A stretch of 64,000 bases of DNA from positions 2,790,001-2,854,000 of the forward strand of contig JAMXSV010000008.1 of assembly GCA_027559495.1 (NCBI GenBank), given 5' to 3'. The translations under genes were made by a program, and so were the position numbers. The stretch comes from Aurifilum marmelostoma. Its lineage: Eukaryota; Ascomycota; Sordariomycetes; Diaporthales; Cryphonectriaceae. Shown here piece after piece: positions 1 through 9,665 of this stretch. The notes under the pieces are model-generated. The model did not search any database and was not told the DNA's origin. It saw nothing but the letters and a program-made list of their open reading frames with translations. Positions within the stretch are counted from its first letter, which is position 1, and each line of letters opens with the position of its first letter.

Positions 1-69
1 TCAACAGGCCTGACAACCGAGATAAATTTTGGAAACAATACCGGTAGTTCTTTTGCTTTGTTATCTCTT

Positions 70-106
<37 letters not shown>

Positions 107-1544
107 CGTCTTTCGACCCTGAAGGTTGCCCATCGGTTCTGCTGCTCGGCGCTGGGGGAGCCTACATGCAGTTTCCCGGGTGTGGCGGGCTGAATTTATC
201 CGGTAAATAGGCGAGCGAGAGGAACTAGAGCGGGCGGATAAGGGACATTCAGTAACTATCTGTTCGTCCGTCAAGGGTTCCCGGGTCGAGTCTCAACCTG
301 GCCACAATATCGCGCACCCAGACACTATAGACGAAAAAGAGGTCGGACTCCGGCCATACCCGCCTGGTTACTTGCAGTTCTATTATACTGTCGAGTTAGT
401 TTCAGTCCCTCCAAGTGAGCTAGTCCGAATATGTGGATGCCATGTACAGGCGCGCCTGTGGGATCTCGAGACGGGGGCAATTTTGTGGTGGTGGGGTGAG
501 AGGACCCGACGAAGAGGTGATGGCGATTGTCACGATACTGGGCAATATTGTTATGCCTCGTGACGGTGACAAGTTTTACAGGTGTTCACGGCGATACCGG
601 AATGCCTGATATGGACTATCCATAGAGAGCAAAAAGGGTGTGTAAGCACCGAGCGAGGGGCCTGTAAAGTTGAGATGCAGCAGCAATTACGATGGTCAAC
701 ACAGTACACACCTCTAGTACACAAATTTGACGTCTGACTGAGCGGTACGATGTTACCCCGCCAAGCTCGGCGACGGGCCTCAAACGCCACCAAGTATGTA
801 GAGATCAATATATGCCCGCACGAGGATACTGCGCGCATACCACGTACTATAGCACACACATGCTGTACTAGAGAAATCTGAACAAAAGCGAACATTAGAA
901 TGAGGTTGACTAAAGTATACATATTGATTTTGCAATAATGATGTATGTTGAAAATGACGTCGATCCCGATTAATCCGCGCGGCAACAAAAAAAAAAAAAG
1001 TTTTGAGCGGTGGCAGTCCTCCACAGCGGGTGGGGGTACCTGGGTGATACCTGGAAATGGGTGAGGCGACAAGTCTCTGGCTACGTAGACGGTGAAGAGT
1101 TCCAGCGAGGATAGTACAGCGAGCTCGACCCGAGTTGCTATCAGAGGGGTGGCCATGACCCCACATTGGAGGGGCCAGGGGGGAGGAGGGGGCGGCGGTT
1201 CTTTCAGAGGAGGGCGTGTCAGGGAGGGGCAGTGATGCCAATGCTTCACCACCTGTACCCTGAGTCGCATAGCAACCCGAAGCGTGGCCTACCCACCAAA
1301 AACCCAAGATCTCTCACCAACTACTGGAAGATGGGCCACTCCGCAGGGGTATGACGAAACAGAAAGCTCCTGCCGCAGAAATATATCCCGCCGTCCCGCG
1401 CCAGACTCAACCGTTTTCTCTTTCCTCCTGGCGTCCCGTCTTCATCATTTCTTTCCCTTCCGACCTTCACCCAACCTACCATCCCCAAACCAAACCCCAT
1501 TCTTTTTTTTGACCCACGTTTAGCAATCGATACCTCAAGTCAAG
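1..1544. other. Intergenic, upstream of transketolase
   Basis: I see no gene here; the open frames are short and have no recognisable protein character. A T33 tract lies near the left end. From about 1409 to 1511 the plus strand is strongly pyrimidine-rich and ends in a run of T just before the transketolase ATG. Such CT-rich stretches are common just upstream of highly expressed fungal housekeeping genes, so this is the likely core promoter and 5' leader; that role is inferred. Confidence 0.6.
74..106. repeat. Poly-T homopolymer (33 T)
   Basis: This is an uninterrupted run of 33 T on the plus strand. It could be a simple slippage tract or the poly(A) tail of an old retroposed copy lying on the minus strand to its right. 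I found no recognisable retroelement body or target-site duplication. Confidence 0.9.
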
Positions 1545-4202
1545 ATGGGTTACGACAAGACCGACGAGCTTACCATCAACACCATTCGGGTGCTGGCCGT
1601 AAGTCTTCAGCTTCCTAGCCCCCCCGCCCTCCTCCGAGCATCGTCCCTCACTACCCCGCATCGAGAGGCAGCGAAAGAAGGAAACCCGACAGGCAATAGC
1701 TTGATTGGGCCTCAACAGCAGCCCGCTTCCCCTCCATCGCCTGAATATCATGAAGGTGATTCGTGAGGGGGCAGATGTCATTGCACAAGCTCAAGCTCAA
1801 GCTCAAGCCCCACCCCCCAAACGGCATCAATTGCTTACCAAGCTGTGTTCTACAGGCCGATGCGACCTTTCATGCCAACTCGGGTCACCCTGGTGCCCCT
1901 ATGTACGTTTCCCTGTTCTGCTCTGAGTTACGGATATTTGATCGACTCCGAGTTGCAAGATAGAGAGAATAAAAAGAACAAACGGGCGCCCATGGACCAA
2001 AGGCACAGCTAGAAGACGGCTACTGACAAGACTCTTTCACCCAGGGGCATGGCACCTGTTGCCCACGTTCTTTTCAACAAGTTCATGAAGTTCAACCCAA
2101 AGAACCCCAAGTGGTTGAATCGTGATCGCTTCGTCCTCTCGTAAGTCACAATACCCGTCCGTTATCGGACTGCTTGAAATTACCCTCAGCGGTTCATGCC
2201 CTCTGACCTCAAAACACCCCACACCAGAAATGGCCACGGATGCATGCTTCAGTATGCCCTGCTCCACCTTTACGGATACGCCCTGTCCATCGACGACCTT
2301 AAGGCCTTCCGTGTAAGTTGCTCCTGTTCTTTCCGCCTACTGATCGGAAAACATCCTCCCCCCCCCCCTCCCTTCCCCTTTTCCCATTCCTCTCTCTTTT
2401 TGGTGGCCTCGGCTGACGTTCGAATCCAGAGTGTCGACAGCATCACGCCCGGTCACCCCGAGGCTCACGACACACCCGGTATCGAGGTGACCACTGGTCC
2501 TCTTGGCCAGGGTATCTGCAATGCCGTCGGTCTCGCCATGGCTCAGGCCCACACCGGCGCTGTGTTTAACAAGCCCGGTTTCGAGCTGGTCAACAACTAC
2601 ACATACTGCTTCCTGGGTGATGGTTGCTTGATGGAGGGTGTCTCCTCTGAGGCATGCTCCCTGGCTGGTCACCTCCAGCTCGGTAACCTGATTGCCATTT
2701 ACGATGACAACCATATCTCCATCGACGGTGACACCAACCAGGCGTTCACCGAGGACGTCGTCAAGCGATACGAGTCTTATGGCTGGCAGGTCATCACCGT
2801 CGCTGACGGCGACAGCGACCTTGCTGGCATCGAGGCCGCCATCAAGGAGGCCCAGTCTGTCAAGAACAAGCCTACCATCATCAAGCTGAACACCACCATC
2901 GGTTTCGGCTCCAAGCAGCAGGGCACCCACAGCGTCCACGGTTCTGCTCTCAAGGCCGACGACATCAAGCAGCTCAAGGAGAAGTGGGGCTTCAACCCCG
3001 AGGAGAGCTTCGCCGTGCCCCAGGAGGTGTACGAGCGCTGCGGCAAGGCCTCCTCCGCCGGCGCCGCTGCCGAGCAGGAGTGGGAGAAGCTCTTTGCCAG
3101 CTACGGCGAGAAGTACAAATCTGAGCACGACGACCTCGTCCGCCGCCAGAAGGGCGAGCTGCCCGAGGGCTGGGAGAAGTCCCTGCCTGTCTACACCCCT
3201 AGCGACTCTGCCGTCGCCTCCCGGAAGCTGTCCGAGACTGTCCTCCAGAAGATCCACGAGGTCATCCCGGAGCTGTTTGGTGGCTCGGCCGATCTGACTG
3301 GCTCCAACCTGACCAGGTGGAAGGATGCTGTTGACTTCCAGCCTCCTGCCACCGGTCTGGGTGACTACACTGGACGCTACGTCCGCTACGGTGTCCGTGA
3401 GCACGGTATGGGCGCCATCCTCAACGGTCTGGCCGCCTACGGCACCATCCTGCCCTACGGCGGTACCTTCCTCAACTTTGTCTCGTACGCTGCCGGTGCC
3501 GTCCGTCTGTCCGCTCTGTCTCAGGTCCGTACCCTCTGGGTCGCCACTCACGACTCCATTGGACTTGGTGAGGACGGTCCCACCCACCAGCCTATCGAGA
3601 CCCTGGCCCACTTCCGTGCCCTCCCCAACTGTATGGTGTGGCGCCCCGCCGACGGCAACGAGACGAGCGCCGCTTACTACGTCGCCCTGACCTCCAAGCA
3701 CACCCCCAGCATCCTGGCTCTGTCCCGGCAGAACCTGCCCCAGCTCGAGAGCTCCACCATCGAGCGGGCCAGCAAGGGCGGCTACGTCCTGCACGAAGTC
3801 GAGAAGGCCGACATCACCCTGGTGTCGACCGGTTCCGAGGTGTGCATCTGCATTGACGCTGTCAAGGAGCTGGAGAAGAAGGGCATCAAGGCCCGCGTGG
3901 TGTCCATCCCCTGCTTCGAGGTCTTTGACGCTCAGTCCAAGGACTACCGCCTGTCCGTCCTGCCCGACGGCATTCCTTCCCTGTCCGTCGAGGTCATGAG
4001 CACCATGGGCTGGGAGCGCTACACACACGAGCAGTTTGGTCTGAACCGGTTCGGTGCCTCGGGCGCCTACAAGGATGTCTACAAGAAGTTTGAGTTCACC
4101 CCCGAGGGTGTTGCCAAGCGCGCCCAGGCTACTATCGACTTCTGGAAGGACGTGCCTAACATCCGGTCGCCTCTGAACCGGGCCTTCCAGCAGATCATCT
4201 AA
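1545..4202 (+). CDS. TKL1: Transketolase
   Basis: Cytosolic thiamine-diphosphate enzyme of the non-oxidative pentose phosphate pathway. It moves two-carbon ketol units between sugar phosphates (xylulose-5-P with ribose-5-P or erythrose-4-P). Five exons fit the reading frame exactly: 1545-1598, 1856-1902, 2045-2140, 2228-2312 and 2430-4202, all with GT-AG introns, giving 684 residues, the usual length of the family. Visible hallmarks are the N-terminal HANSGHPGAPMG active-site segment (near residue 22), the ThDP/Mg motif GDGCLMEGVSSEA (near residue 156), the pyrimidine-domain segment RYGVREHGMGAI, and HDSIGLGEDGPTHQP with the substrate-site histidines. The ATG at 1545 follows a CT-rich leader. 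Codon use in the long exon is strongly biased to C at third positions, as expected for a highly expressed gene, and this creates a long spurious antisense frame. Confidence 0.97.
1786..1807. repeat. Short AAGCTC hexamer tandem in transketolase intron 1
   Basis: A hexanucleotide AAGCTC/CAAGCT unit repeats about four times in the first intron of the transketolase gene. This is a minor microsatellite. Confidence 0.7.
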
Positions 4203-4214
4203 AGCGAAGGCGGA

Positions 4215-4218
<4 letters not shown>

Positions 4219-4245
<27 letters not shown>
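4219..4245. repeat. (GA)n microsatellite
   Basis: A dinucleotide GA tract of about 13 units lies 17 nt after the transketolase stop codon, probably inside its 3' untranslated region. Confidence 0.9.
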
Positions 4246-4714
4246 CACCGTGGTGACAAGGGGCTAAAAAGAAGAGGGTGGGGTGGAAGAAATCCCAAGA
4301 TAGACCAGTCTTTATTTGATGTGTTTACTACGCTAGTTAATGTACACCACACCCGGAGAGTACATGCCACACAAGCTTCGTTTTCAAAACGCTGTTGGAA
4401 CATGCAATTTGTCAACAGGATTTGTGCAAATAACTTAGCACCAGACGTCCTTTAAAAATGAAAGGACTATCTGTGCGCTGTAGGATTACATTACGTAGGA
4501 ACATGTCGCCGTACGTTGACGACTATGTACAGTGAGCTAGAGGCTGCTCTGCATACACTGTCGCCAGCCCAGCATCCTTTTCCCACCACGCCTTGTGTCT
4601 GGTTCCGTTTCCCCTTTCTGCTGATTCAATACCCATGGCATTATATTAGCCATAGCCTGGTCTGGTCCCCTCCCCCATGCGTGCGATGTCGTGGACTCTG
4701 CTTCAGGTGATCAA
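4246..4714. other. Convergent intergenic region
   Basis: Spacer between the 3' ends of transketolase (plus) and the Roadblock-like gene (minus). It should hold the 3' untranslated regions of both. I see no gene in it. Confidence 0.6.
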
Positions 4715-5591
4715 TTATTGCGTCGCATCACCACCTCCCTCAGCAGCCCAGTCGGTTTGGAAGACCCTCGCTATCCTCTCTAGCCTCCCAGCAGCCCTTC
4801 TCGCGTCCCGTATCTCATCTGCACCGGGGGCGACGACCGTGGTGATGAGCATCGGCGGCGCATTGGGGCCGTCCCCGTCATCGACGTCATCGTCTTCCTC
4901 CTTCTTCGAAAGGCCGTTCTCCTCCATGCCTAGGTGTGCAGCTTGAGGGCGTTGCCTCTCTGATCTCGTGTCTGTCTCTGTGCCGCCGTCGACGGCAGCC
5001 TGTTTGCCCTTGCCCAAACTTGACCCATCGCCGGACTGGTCACCATCGTGTCCCTCGCCGCCCAAGCCCGCTGCGCCGACGGCAGTGACCATGCTCCCCT
5101 CGCTGCCCCGCCTCGCTCTGCCAGGTACGCCGAGGGCCAGGGACATGGGGCACAGGTAGCTGTGCAGCACCACGGGCCCGGCGCCGGCGTGCTCGACCAT
5201 GGTCCGCAAGGGGGCACCACGGCCGAGGCGTTTCGCGGTGTCGTAGGAGGCGAGGGCGGTGGTCGTCAGGTGGGCGAGGGAGAGGGATTGGAGGGTCTGG
5301 GGGTCGATGTCTCCTTGCTGTTGCTCATCTTCTTCGTGCGCGGCGGAGGAGGACCCGTCGTCGATTTCGTCCGAGCTGGGGATGCTGGATTCGGCCGAGG
5401 ACGGCGGAGAGGTGGAGAAGGCTGCCCGGGGCCGTCTTGACGATGCTATGGGTGGAGAGGAGAAGGACGAGTGCGGTTGTGTCTTGTTGTTGGGCGAGAG
5501 CGAGGAGGACGAGGAGGAGATGATCGGGGTTAGGGCGCGGTCGGACAGGTGTAGGGCGAGGTGAGGGTGTTGCGAGGGGGAGGCTCGCCAT
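4715..5591 (-). CDS. Roadblock/LC7-like protein, apparent one-base frameshift
   Basis: The minus strand is open in one frame from about 5660 to the TAA at 4715-4717, but that frame has no ATG until 5209. The best ATG (5591) is one frame off. Removing one base from the G5 run at 5576-5580 joins them, and the span then gives exactly 292 codons (291 residues). The joined protein starts MASLP, then LHLSDRALTPIISS, a Ser/Pro/acidic insertion, then LASYDTAKRL...LRTMVEHAGAGPVVLHSYL and LALGVPG. That order resembles a Roadblock/LC7 fold, as in LAMTOR/EGO-type scaffold subunits at the vacuole. The family call rests on pattern memory only. The C-terminus is acidic and then helical, ending in VFQTDW. 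The gene is convergent with transketolase. A new or real frameshift cannot be excluded. Confidence 0.45.
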
Positions 5592-6821
5592 CTTCTGAAA
5601 GGGGGCCCTTCCTCTTTGGAAGGAGAGAAGACGAGGAAGGGAACGGGGCAACAAGATCACCCTTCTTTTTCCCCTTCGACAGGGTTGAAGACGGTAGAGA
5701 AAGAGGAGCGGTTGGTGTGGGTTGGCTGGCAGCTGTTTGGATGGATGTGCGGGTTTAAGGCGCTGGTGATAGTAACGGACAGAGGAGCCTGGCGATCCCG
5801 ATCGGGGGTTGTGCGAGGAAGGGAGGATGCAGGCGACGGGATTCTAGATCGAGACTTTCTTTGTCTTTGTGTGTAACTAATCGCCTCGACGTGGCATATA
5901 AAGTACGACAAAAGTACCCAGATCAGGTGGTGAGTGCGCGAGGAAGACTGAGGGGCGGGGTTTGGGGTTTAGGGTCTATGGCGAATGACGCTGTCGTGCC
6001 TTGCCAGTTGTGATAGCAAGCAGGCTTGTCCACTCCCCTTTCTTCTTCCTTCTTTTGAGAGTTTCGAATCAATTGGAACGAACCATCCCTAATGAAGTCA
6101 TTTAATATTATAGAGAGAAGAAAAACGCTCGGAGGAGGAGTCATAAATAGGCTTCTTTCTGAACAAGACAATCATCTATCGAAGAAGGGGAGACTGGGTT
6201 GGGGGGAGGGGTACGTATCTCGGCTGGTGATGGACTATTGTATGTGCATCTTATCCCGAGGCTAGCTATAGACACCACATACTAGAGAGGAGCTGGGGGG
6301 ATTTCCAAGCTGAACCTTGCAGCGTGCCGTGCTTGCCTGGTCGACGGGCCGCATGTAGCCGCTGGCTGTACACCCCTGTCGTCCCTGGGATTTACAGGGG
6401 CCCAGCCCTGAAAAAAAGGAAGGGTCTGGCTCACTGTAAGTCCTGTGAGGACGTGGCAGGGATGCCGTTGACTGCTGGGAAGAGCTGGGCAGGCTTGACC
6501 GTGTATGGAGTATTATGGTAGGATCACTTAGGCATGCAGGCATGGTAGTCCCTACCTGTAAATCGCTAGCTAACCACCCAAGCTTGAACGAACACCTTGC
6601 TGTAACTGGGAGCCCTTTTTGTTTTCATCCCTTCCTTCAATCGCAACAACAGCGCATCACAATCCACACGCATGCACACCCACAGTGCTTTTCTATTGGA
6701 ATTGAAAGCGGATCTGTACACCAGCTAAAGAGAGCTTCGGGTCAGCAGCACAGATACGTACGAACGGGATACGACTGCGATAACGACCGCGAACCTAGAC
6801 CTGAGCAGACACAAAGCAAAC
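5592..6821. other. Divergent intergenic region
   Basis: Spacer between the start of the Roadblock-like gene (minus) and the coiled-coil gene (plus), so it should contain both promoters. The left part, read on the minus strand, is CT-rich as expected of a 5' leader. I see no gene or RNA. Confidence 0.55.
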
Positions 6822-7868
6822 ATGGCTGACGACAAAGCGCGCCTTGCCGCAGCCCGCAAGAAGGCTCAGAAGAAGGCCGCCGAGGCCAAGGCAAAGAAGG
6901 AGAAGGCTGCCGCAGCTGCAGATACCGCCACGGACGAACCCAAGGACGATGCAACGCCCGCAGAGGACGACACACCAGCACCCGTGCCTGCGGAGACCGA
7001 AAAGGAGTCCGACGCTGCCGCTGCCGCTGAAGCATCAGAACCTGCTGAGACAACGGCCCCTGCGGAGGAAACAGCGGCGACTTCGCAATCCTCCGCCGCA
7101 CTCGAGGCCAAGCTCGCCGAACTGGAGAAGCAATGTGCTGAGGCCAAGTCGGCGCGCGACGAGGCACAGCTGATGACGGATGCGCTGGAGAAGAAGGTTG
7201 TGTCGCTAGAGATGCTGCACAAGGAGGACGAGGGTCAGATAAAGCGCCTCGAGTCCGATCTCGCGGGGGTCAGGGATGAGAACGTCGACCTCAAGAAGAA
7301 GCTTCAGAAGGCGGAGGCGGATGTGCTCCGACTCAGCAAGAAGGAAGCGCAGGACGGCGGCGGCACGGACAATGACCACCTGGACGAGCTGGAGGACGAG
7401 GAGAGGCGGAAGCTGGAGGGCAGGATCCGGGAGCTCGAGGCCGAGAACACAGACCTGAGGAGGGGGATATGGCAAGAGAGGAGGAAGGACATGCAGCCCG
7501 GGATGGACGAGGCCGGCGGGCACTTCACCAACGTGGACCTAGGCGGTGGGGCGGGAGCGCACGGCTCCCACAGAAAACAGCAGGGCGGGTTCGGGGACTT
7601 CTTCGCGAGCGGCCTCAACGCCCTGACGGGTGCTGCGGGGGGCCAACATGCCCACGGGCACGAGCATGATGATGATGGCTTCCTGGATGATGATGATGAC
7701 TTTGACGAGGAGGCATTCAGGAAGGCCCAGGAGGATGCAGCCAAGGCCAGGATCGAGAGGATCAAGGAGGTCAAGCGGGGCCTGAAGAACTGGGAGGGCT
7801 GGAGGCTGGACCTGGTGGAGGGACGACGGGGCGGCGGAGAGGGCATTGGAGAGATCTTCGAGGTCTAA
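6822..7868 (+). CDS. Ala/Lys-rich coiled-coil protein
   Basis: Single-exon frame of 348 residues with ATG at 6822 in good context. Residues 1-35 are a basic Ala/Lys helix of the form MADDKARLAAARKKAQKKA. Residues 35-95 are a low-complexity Ala/Pro/Glu/Thr linker. Residues 95-235 are a long heptad-like coiled coil (LEAKLAELEKQ, then DVLRLSKKE and RIRELEAENTDLRR). A Gly/His-rich segment with GQHAHGHEHDDDG and an acidic DDDDDFDEEAF patch follow. The C-terminus is KRGLKNWEGWRLDLVEGRR. Fungal relatives are often labelled 'M protein repeat protein', and a golgin-like or scaffold role is conceivable. I do not recognise a catalytic domain and assign no function. Confidence 0.8.
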   Translation: MADDKARLAAARKKAQKKAAEAKAKKEKAAAAADTATDEPKDDATPAEDDTPAPVPAETEKESDAAAAAEASEPAETTAPAEETAATSQSSAALEAKLAELEKQCAEAKSARDEAQLMTDALEKKVVSLEMLHKEDEGQIKRLESDLAGVRDENVDLKKKLQKAEADVLRLSKKEAQDGGGTDNDHLDELEDEERRKLEGRIRELEAENTDLRRGIWQERRKDMQPGMDEAGGHFTNVDLGGGAGAHGSHRKQQGGFGDFFASGLNALTGAAGGQHAHGHEHDDDGFLDDDDDFDEEAFRKAQEDAAKARIERIKEVKRGLKNWEGWRLDLVEGRRGGGEGIGEIFEV

Positions 7869-8831
7869 GCAAGAAGAAGATACTCCTATCGTAGCGCTGC
7901 TATGTTGCTATTATCACCGTCTACGAAGTGGATTTCAGAGTTTCGTGCCGACATAGAATTTTACTGCGAGCTGTCACGTTCCAGTACAGTACAAGTACAG
8001 TACAGTATGCTACGCGGGGGGCGCTGAAGCTGTGACCAGCCGGCGCTATCGATGGCCCTTAGCTTCCAGCTCTCAGGGGTTGGCTGCAGGTGCTACGGGC
8101 ACTATGGCACTAGCTACGTACCTGAACATACACTTACCTACAGGCTTATACCATAGTACAATTCGTGCACCAAGGCACCTGCAAGTTCAACGAGCCCCGC
8201 GAATATTTTGGCCAAACCCCTCGTGCGACCCCCCCTCACCAACGCACTCACACCCTCTGTCCCAGTGCGCCATTATCCTTCTTCCTCGCCAAACCCACCC
8301 ACCCACCAAGCGCACGCCTGCTACTCGCACTGGTGATTCATCCTACACCCTCGGGCACGCGTCAGAAATCCTACATCAGAGAAAGACGCGTCTTTCTTGA
8401 CTGGTCTTTGCAGGGTGCCAGGAAAGGGACACTGTCCCCGTCGCTCACCTCAGTAAGACCCATCACCATGCACACCATATCAATGTTCACACTCCGTGAT
8501 GCGACAATTTTTCTATCAATCTGACATGTCATTCAGGTCACTGCCGGCTCAAGTGAGCTGCACTTTCCAGCGGCCGGGCTGCAACATTAGCAAAGAAGAC
8601 CGCCGCCGCCGCCGCCGCCACTCGGGGACGCGTCTTGATCATCGCCCTCATCGCAACAACGCGCTTGTTTTGCCCTGCCGGCCATAGATTGGAGGCCGTC
8701 CAGAGTGGCTCCTTGGGTCGAGTTTCACCTACAGGTGACAAGTCCAAGTCTTGTCAGGATAACGCCGTCAACAGCGCACCGAAGCTGCAACACCATCCAC
8801 CCTTCGCCAGTCTCCTTGCAAATCTCTTCAG
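7869..8831. other. Intergenic region
   Basis: Spacer between two plus-strand genes. It contains small GTAC-type direct repeats near 7985-8010 and a short CCG tandem. I see no gene. Confidence 0.55.
8600..8622. repeat. (CCG)n microsatellite
   Basis: About seven CCG units lie some 210 nt upstream of the FAR1-like gene, probably in its promoter or 5' leader. Confidence 0.85.
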
Positions 8832-9665
8832 ATGTCTGCACACCCTATGCTTATGGATCCTAGCCTGGCTGCGCTCCATCAGCAGCAGGTGGCCAGTTCG
8901 GCCACAGCAGCCTTGCAGCAGGGGGGGATTGGCGTTCAGCAGCCGCCCACACCACACCATCGCGGTCCAGGCCGCCCTCTCAATCTGGACCGCCATGTAC
9001 TCGTCGATGCCCGCCGGTTCCAGCGCCTCGAGGACAATGTCGCAAAGCTGCTCGAGCTCACTCAGCTCATGATGAACCGCCAGCAGGAGCTCAACGACCG
9101 CATGGTCCTGCGCGAGCAGCGTCTTCAGGCCGGCCTCGGCGGGGTGCGCAATCCCCTTGCTATAGACGATGGCGACATTCTTCAGGGGGGTGATATCCCT
9201 GGTGATGATGCTGGTGAGGTGATCGAGCCCGAGGCCGGGCAGGACGACGACCGTGATCCGCCAGACATGGCATACCCTCCCATGGGCATGCAGTTCCGGC
9301 CTAACTTTGGTGCTAAGAAGCCGCTCGAGGGCCTGCTGGACAACATCAACATGTGGGCCAAGGAGCACGGCTATAAATGTGCCACTCTCCGCTCTACCCA
9401 GAAGCCTGGCGAGCGAGTCCGGCTCGCCATTCGCTGTGCCCTGGGCGGCGAGGCGAGATACAAGATCCGGGACGAGCACGGCGAAACCCTCATCCGCACC
9501 AAGAGCGGCCAGCTGCGCAAACCCTACCGCAAGCGTATCAGCAAGAAGACGGGGTGCGAGTTTGGCTTCATCCTGGGCGAGACGGGCCAGGGCACCAATG
9601 TCTTCGAGGTCCGGTACCACCCTAATGGCTCGCCGCCGCACAACCACTCACCTATGGATTTCTAG
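8832..9665 (+). CDS. FAR1/MULE-type DNA-binding-domain protein
   Basis: Single-exon protein of 277 residues. The N-terminal third is Gln/Ala-rich and carries HHRGPGRPLN (about residue 43), which resembles an AT-hook core. A helical segment LEDNVAKLLELTQLMMNR follows, then an acidic linker. Residues 160-275 resemble the FAR1/WRKY-GCM1-fold DNA-binding module that heads MULE transposases: LLDNINMWAKEHGY, then VRLAIRCALGGEARY, RKRISKKTGCEFGF and a final His-x-His (PPHNHSPMDF). That order (hydrophobic helix, Arg-Cys-Gly strand, KTGC strand, HNH end) is the family pattern. No transposase (DDE) or SWIM part follows, and the frame ends right after the HNH. A domesticated transcription factor is the likely reading; the targets are unknown. 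Confidence 0.65.
   Translation: MSAHPMLMDPSLAALHQQQVASSATAALQQGGIGVQQPPTPHHRGPGRPLNLDRHVLVDARRFQRLEDNVAKLLELTQLMMNRQQELNDRMVLREQRLQAGLGGVRNPLAIDDGDILQGGDIPGDDAGEVIEPEAGQDDDRDPPDMAYPPMGMQFRPNFGAKKPLEGLLDNINMWAKEHGYKCATLRSTQKPGERVRLAIRCALGGEARYKIRDEHGETLIRTKSGQLRKPYRKRISKKTGCEFGFILGETGQGTNVFEVRYHPNGSPPHNHSPMDF

Noticed and set aside
2337..4415. 692-residue open frame antisense to transketolase exon 5
   Set aside because: It mirrors the strongly C/G-biased third positions of transketolase, is Gly/Val/Asp/Leu-rich with no domain, and overlaps a certain gene and its GA microsatellite.
6866..7846. Several Ser/Ala-rich antisense frames across the coiled-coil gene
   Set aside because: They are shadows of Ala/Lys/Glu-rich coding sequence and have no plausible start context or family likeness.
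8754..9647. 297-residue frame antisense to the FAR1-like gene
   Set aside because: It covers the same codons in reverse and shows no domain. The plus-strand protein has the recognisable DNA-binding pattern.
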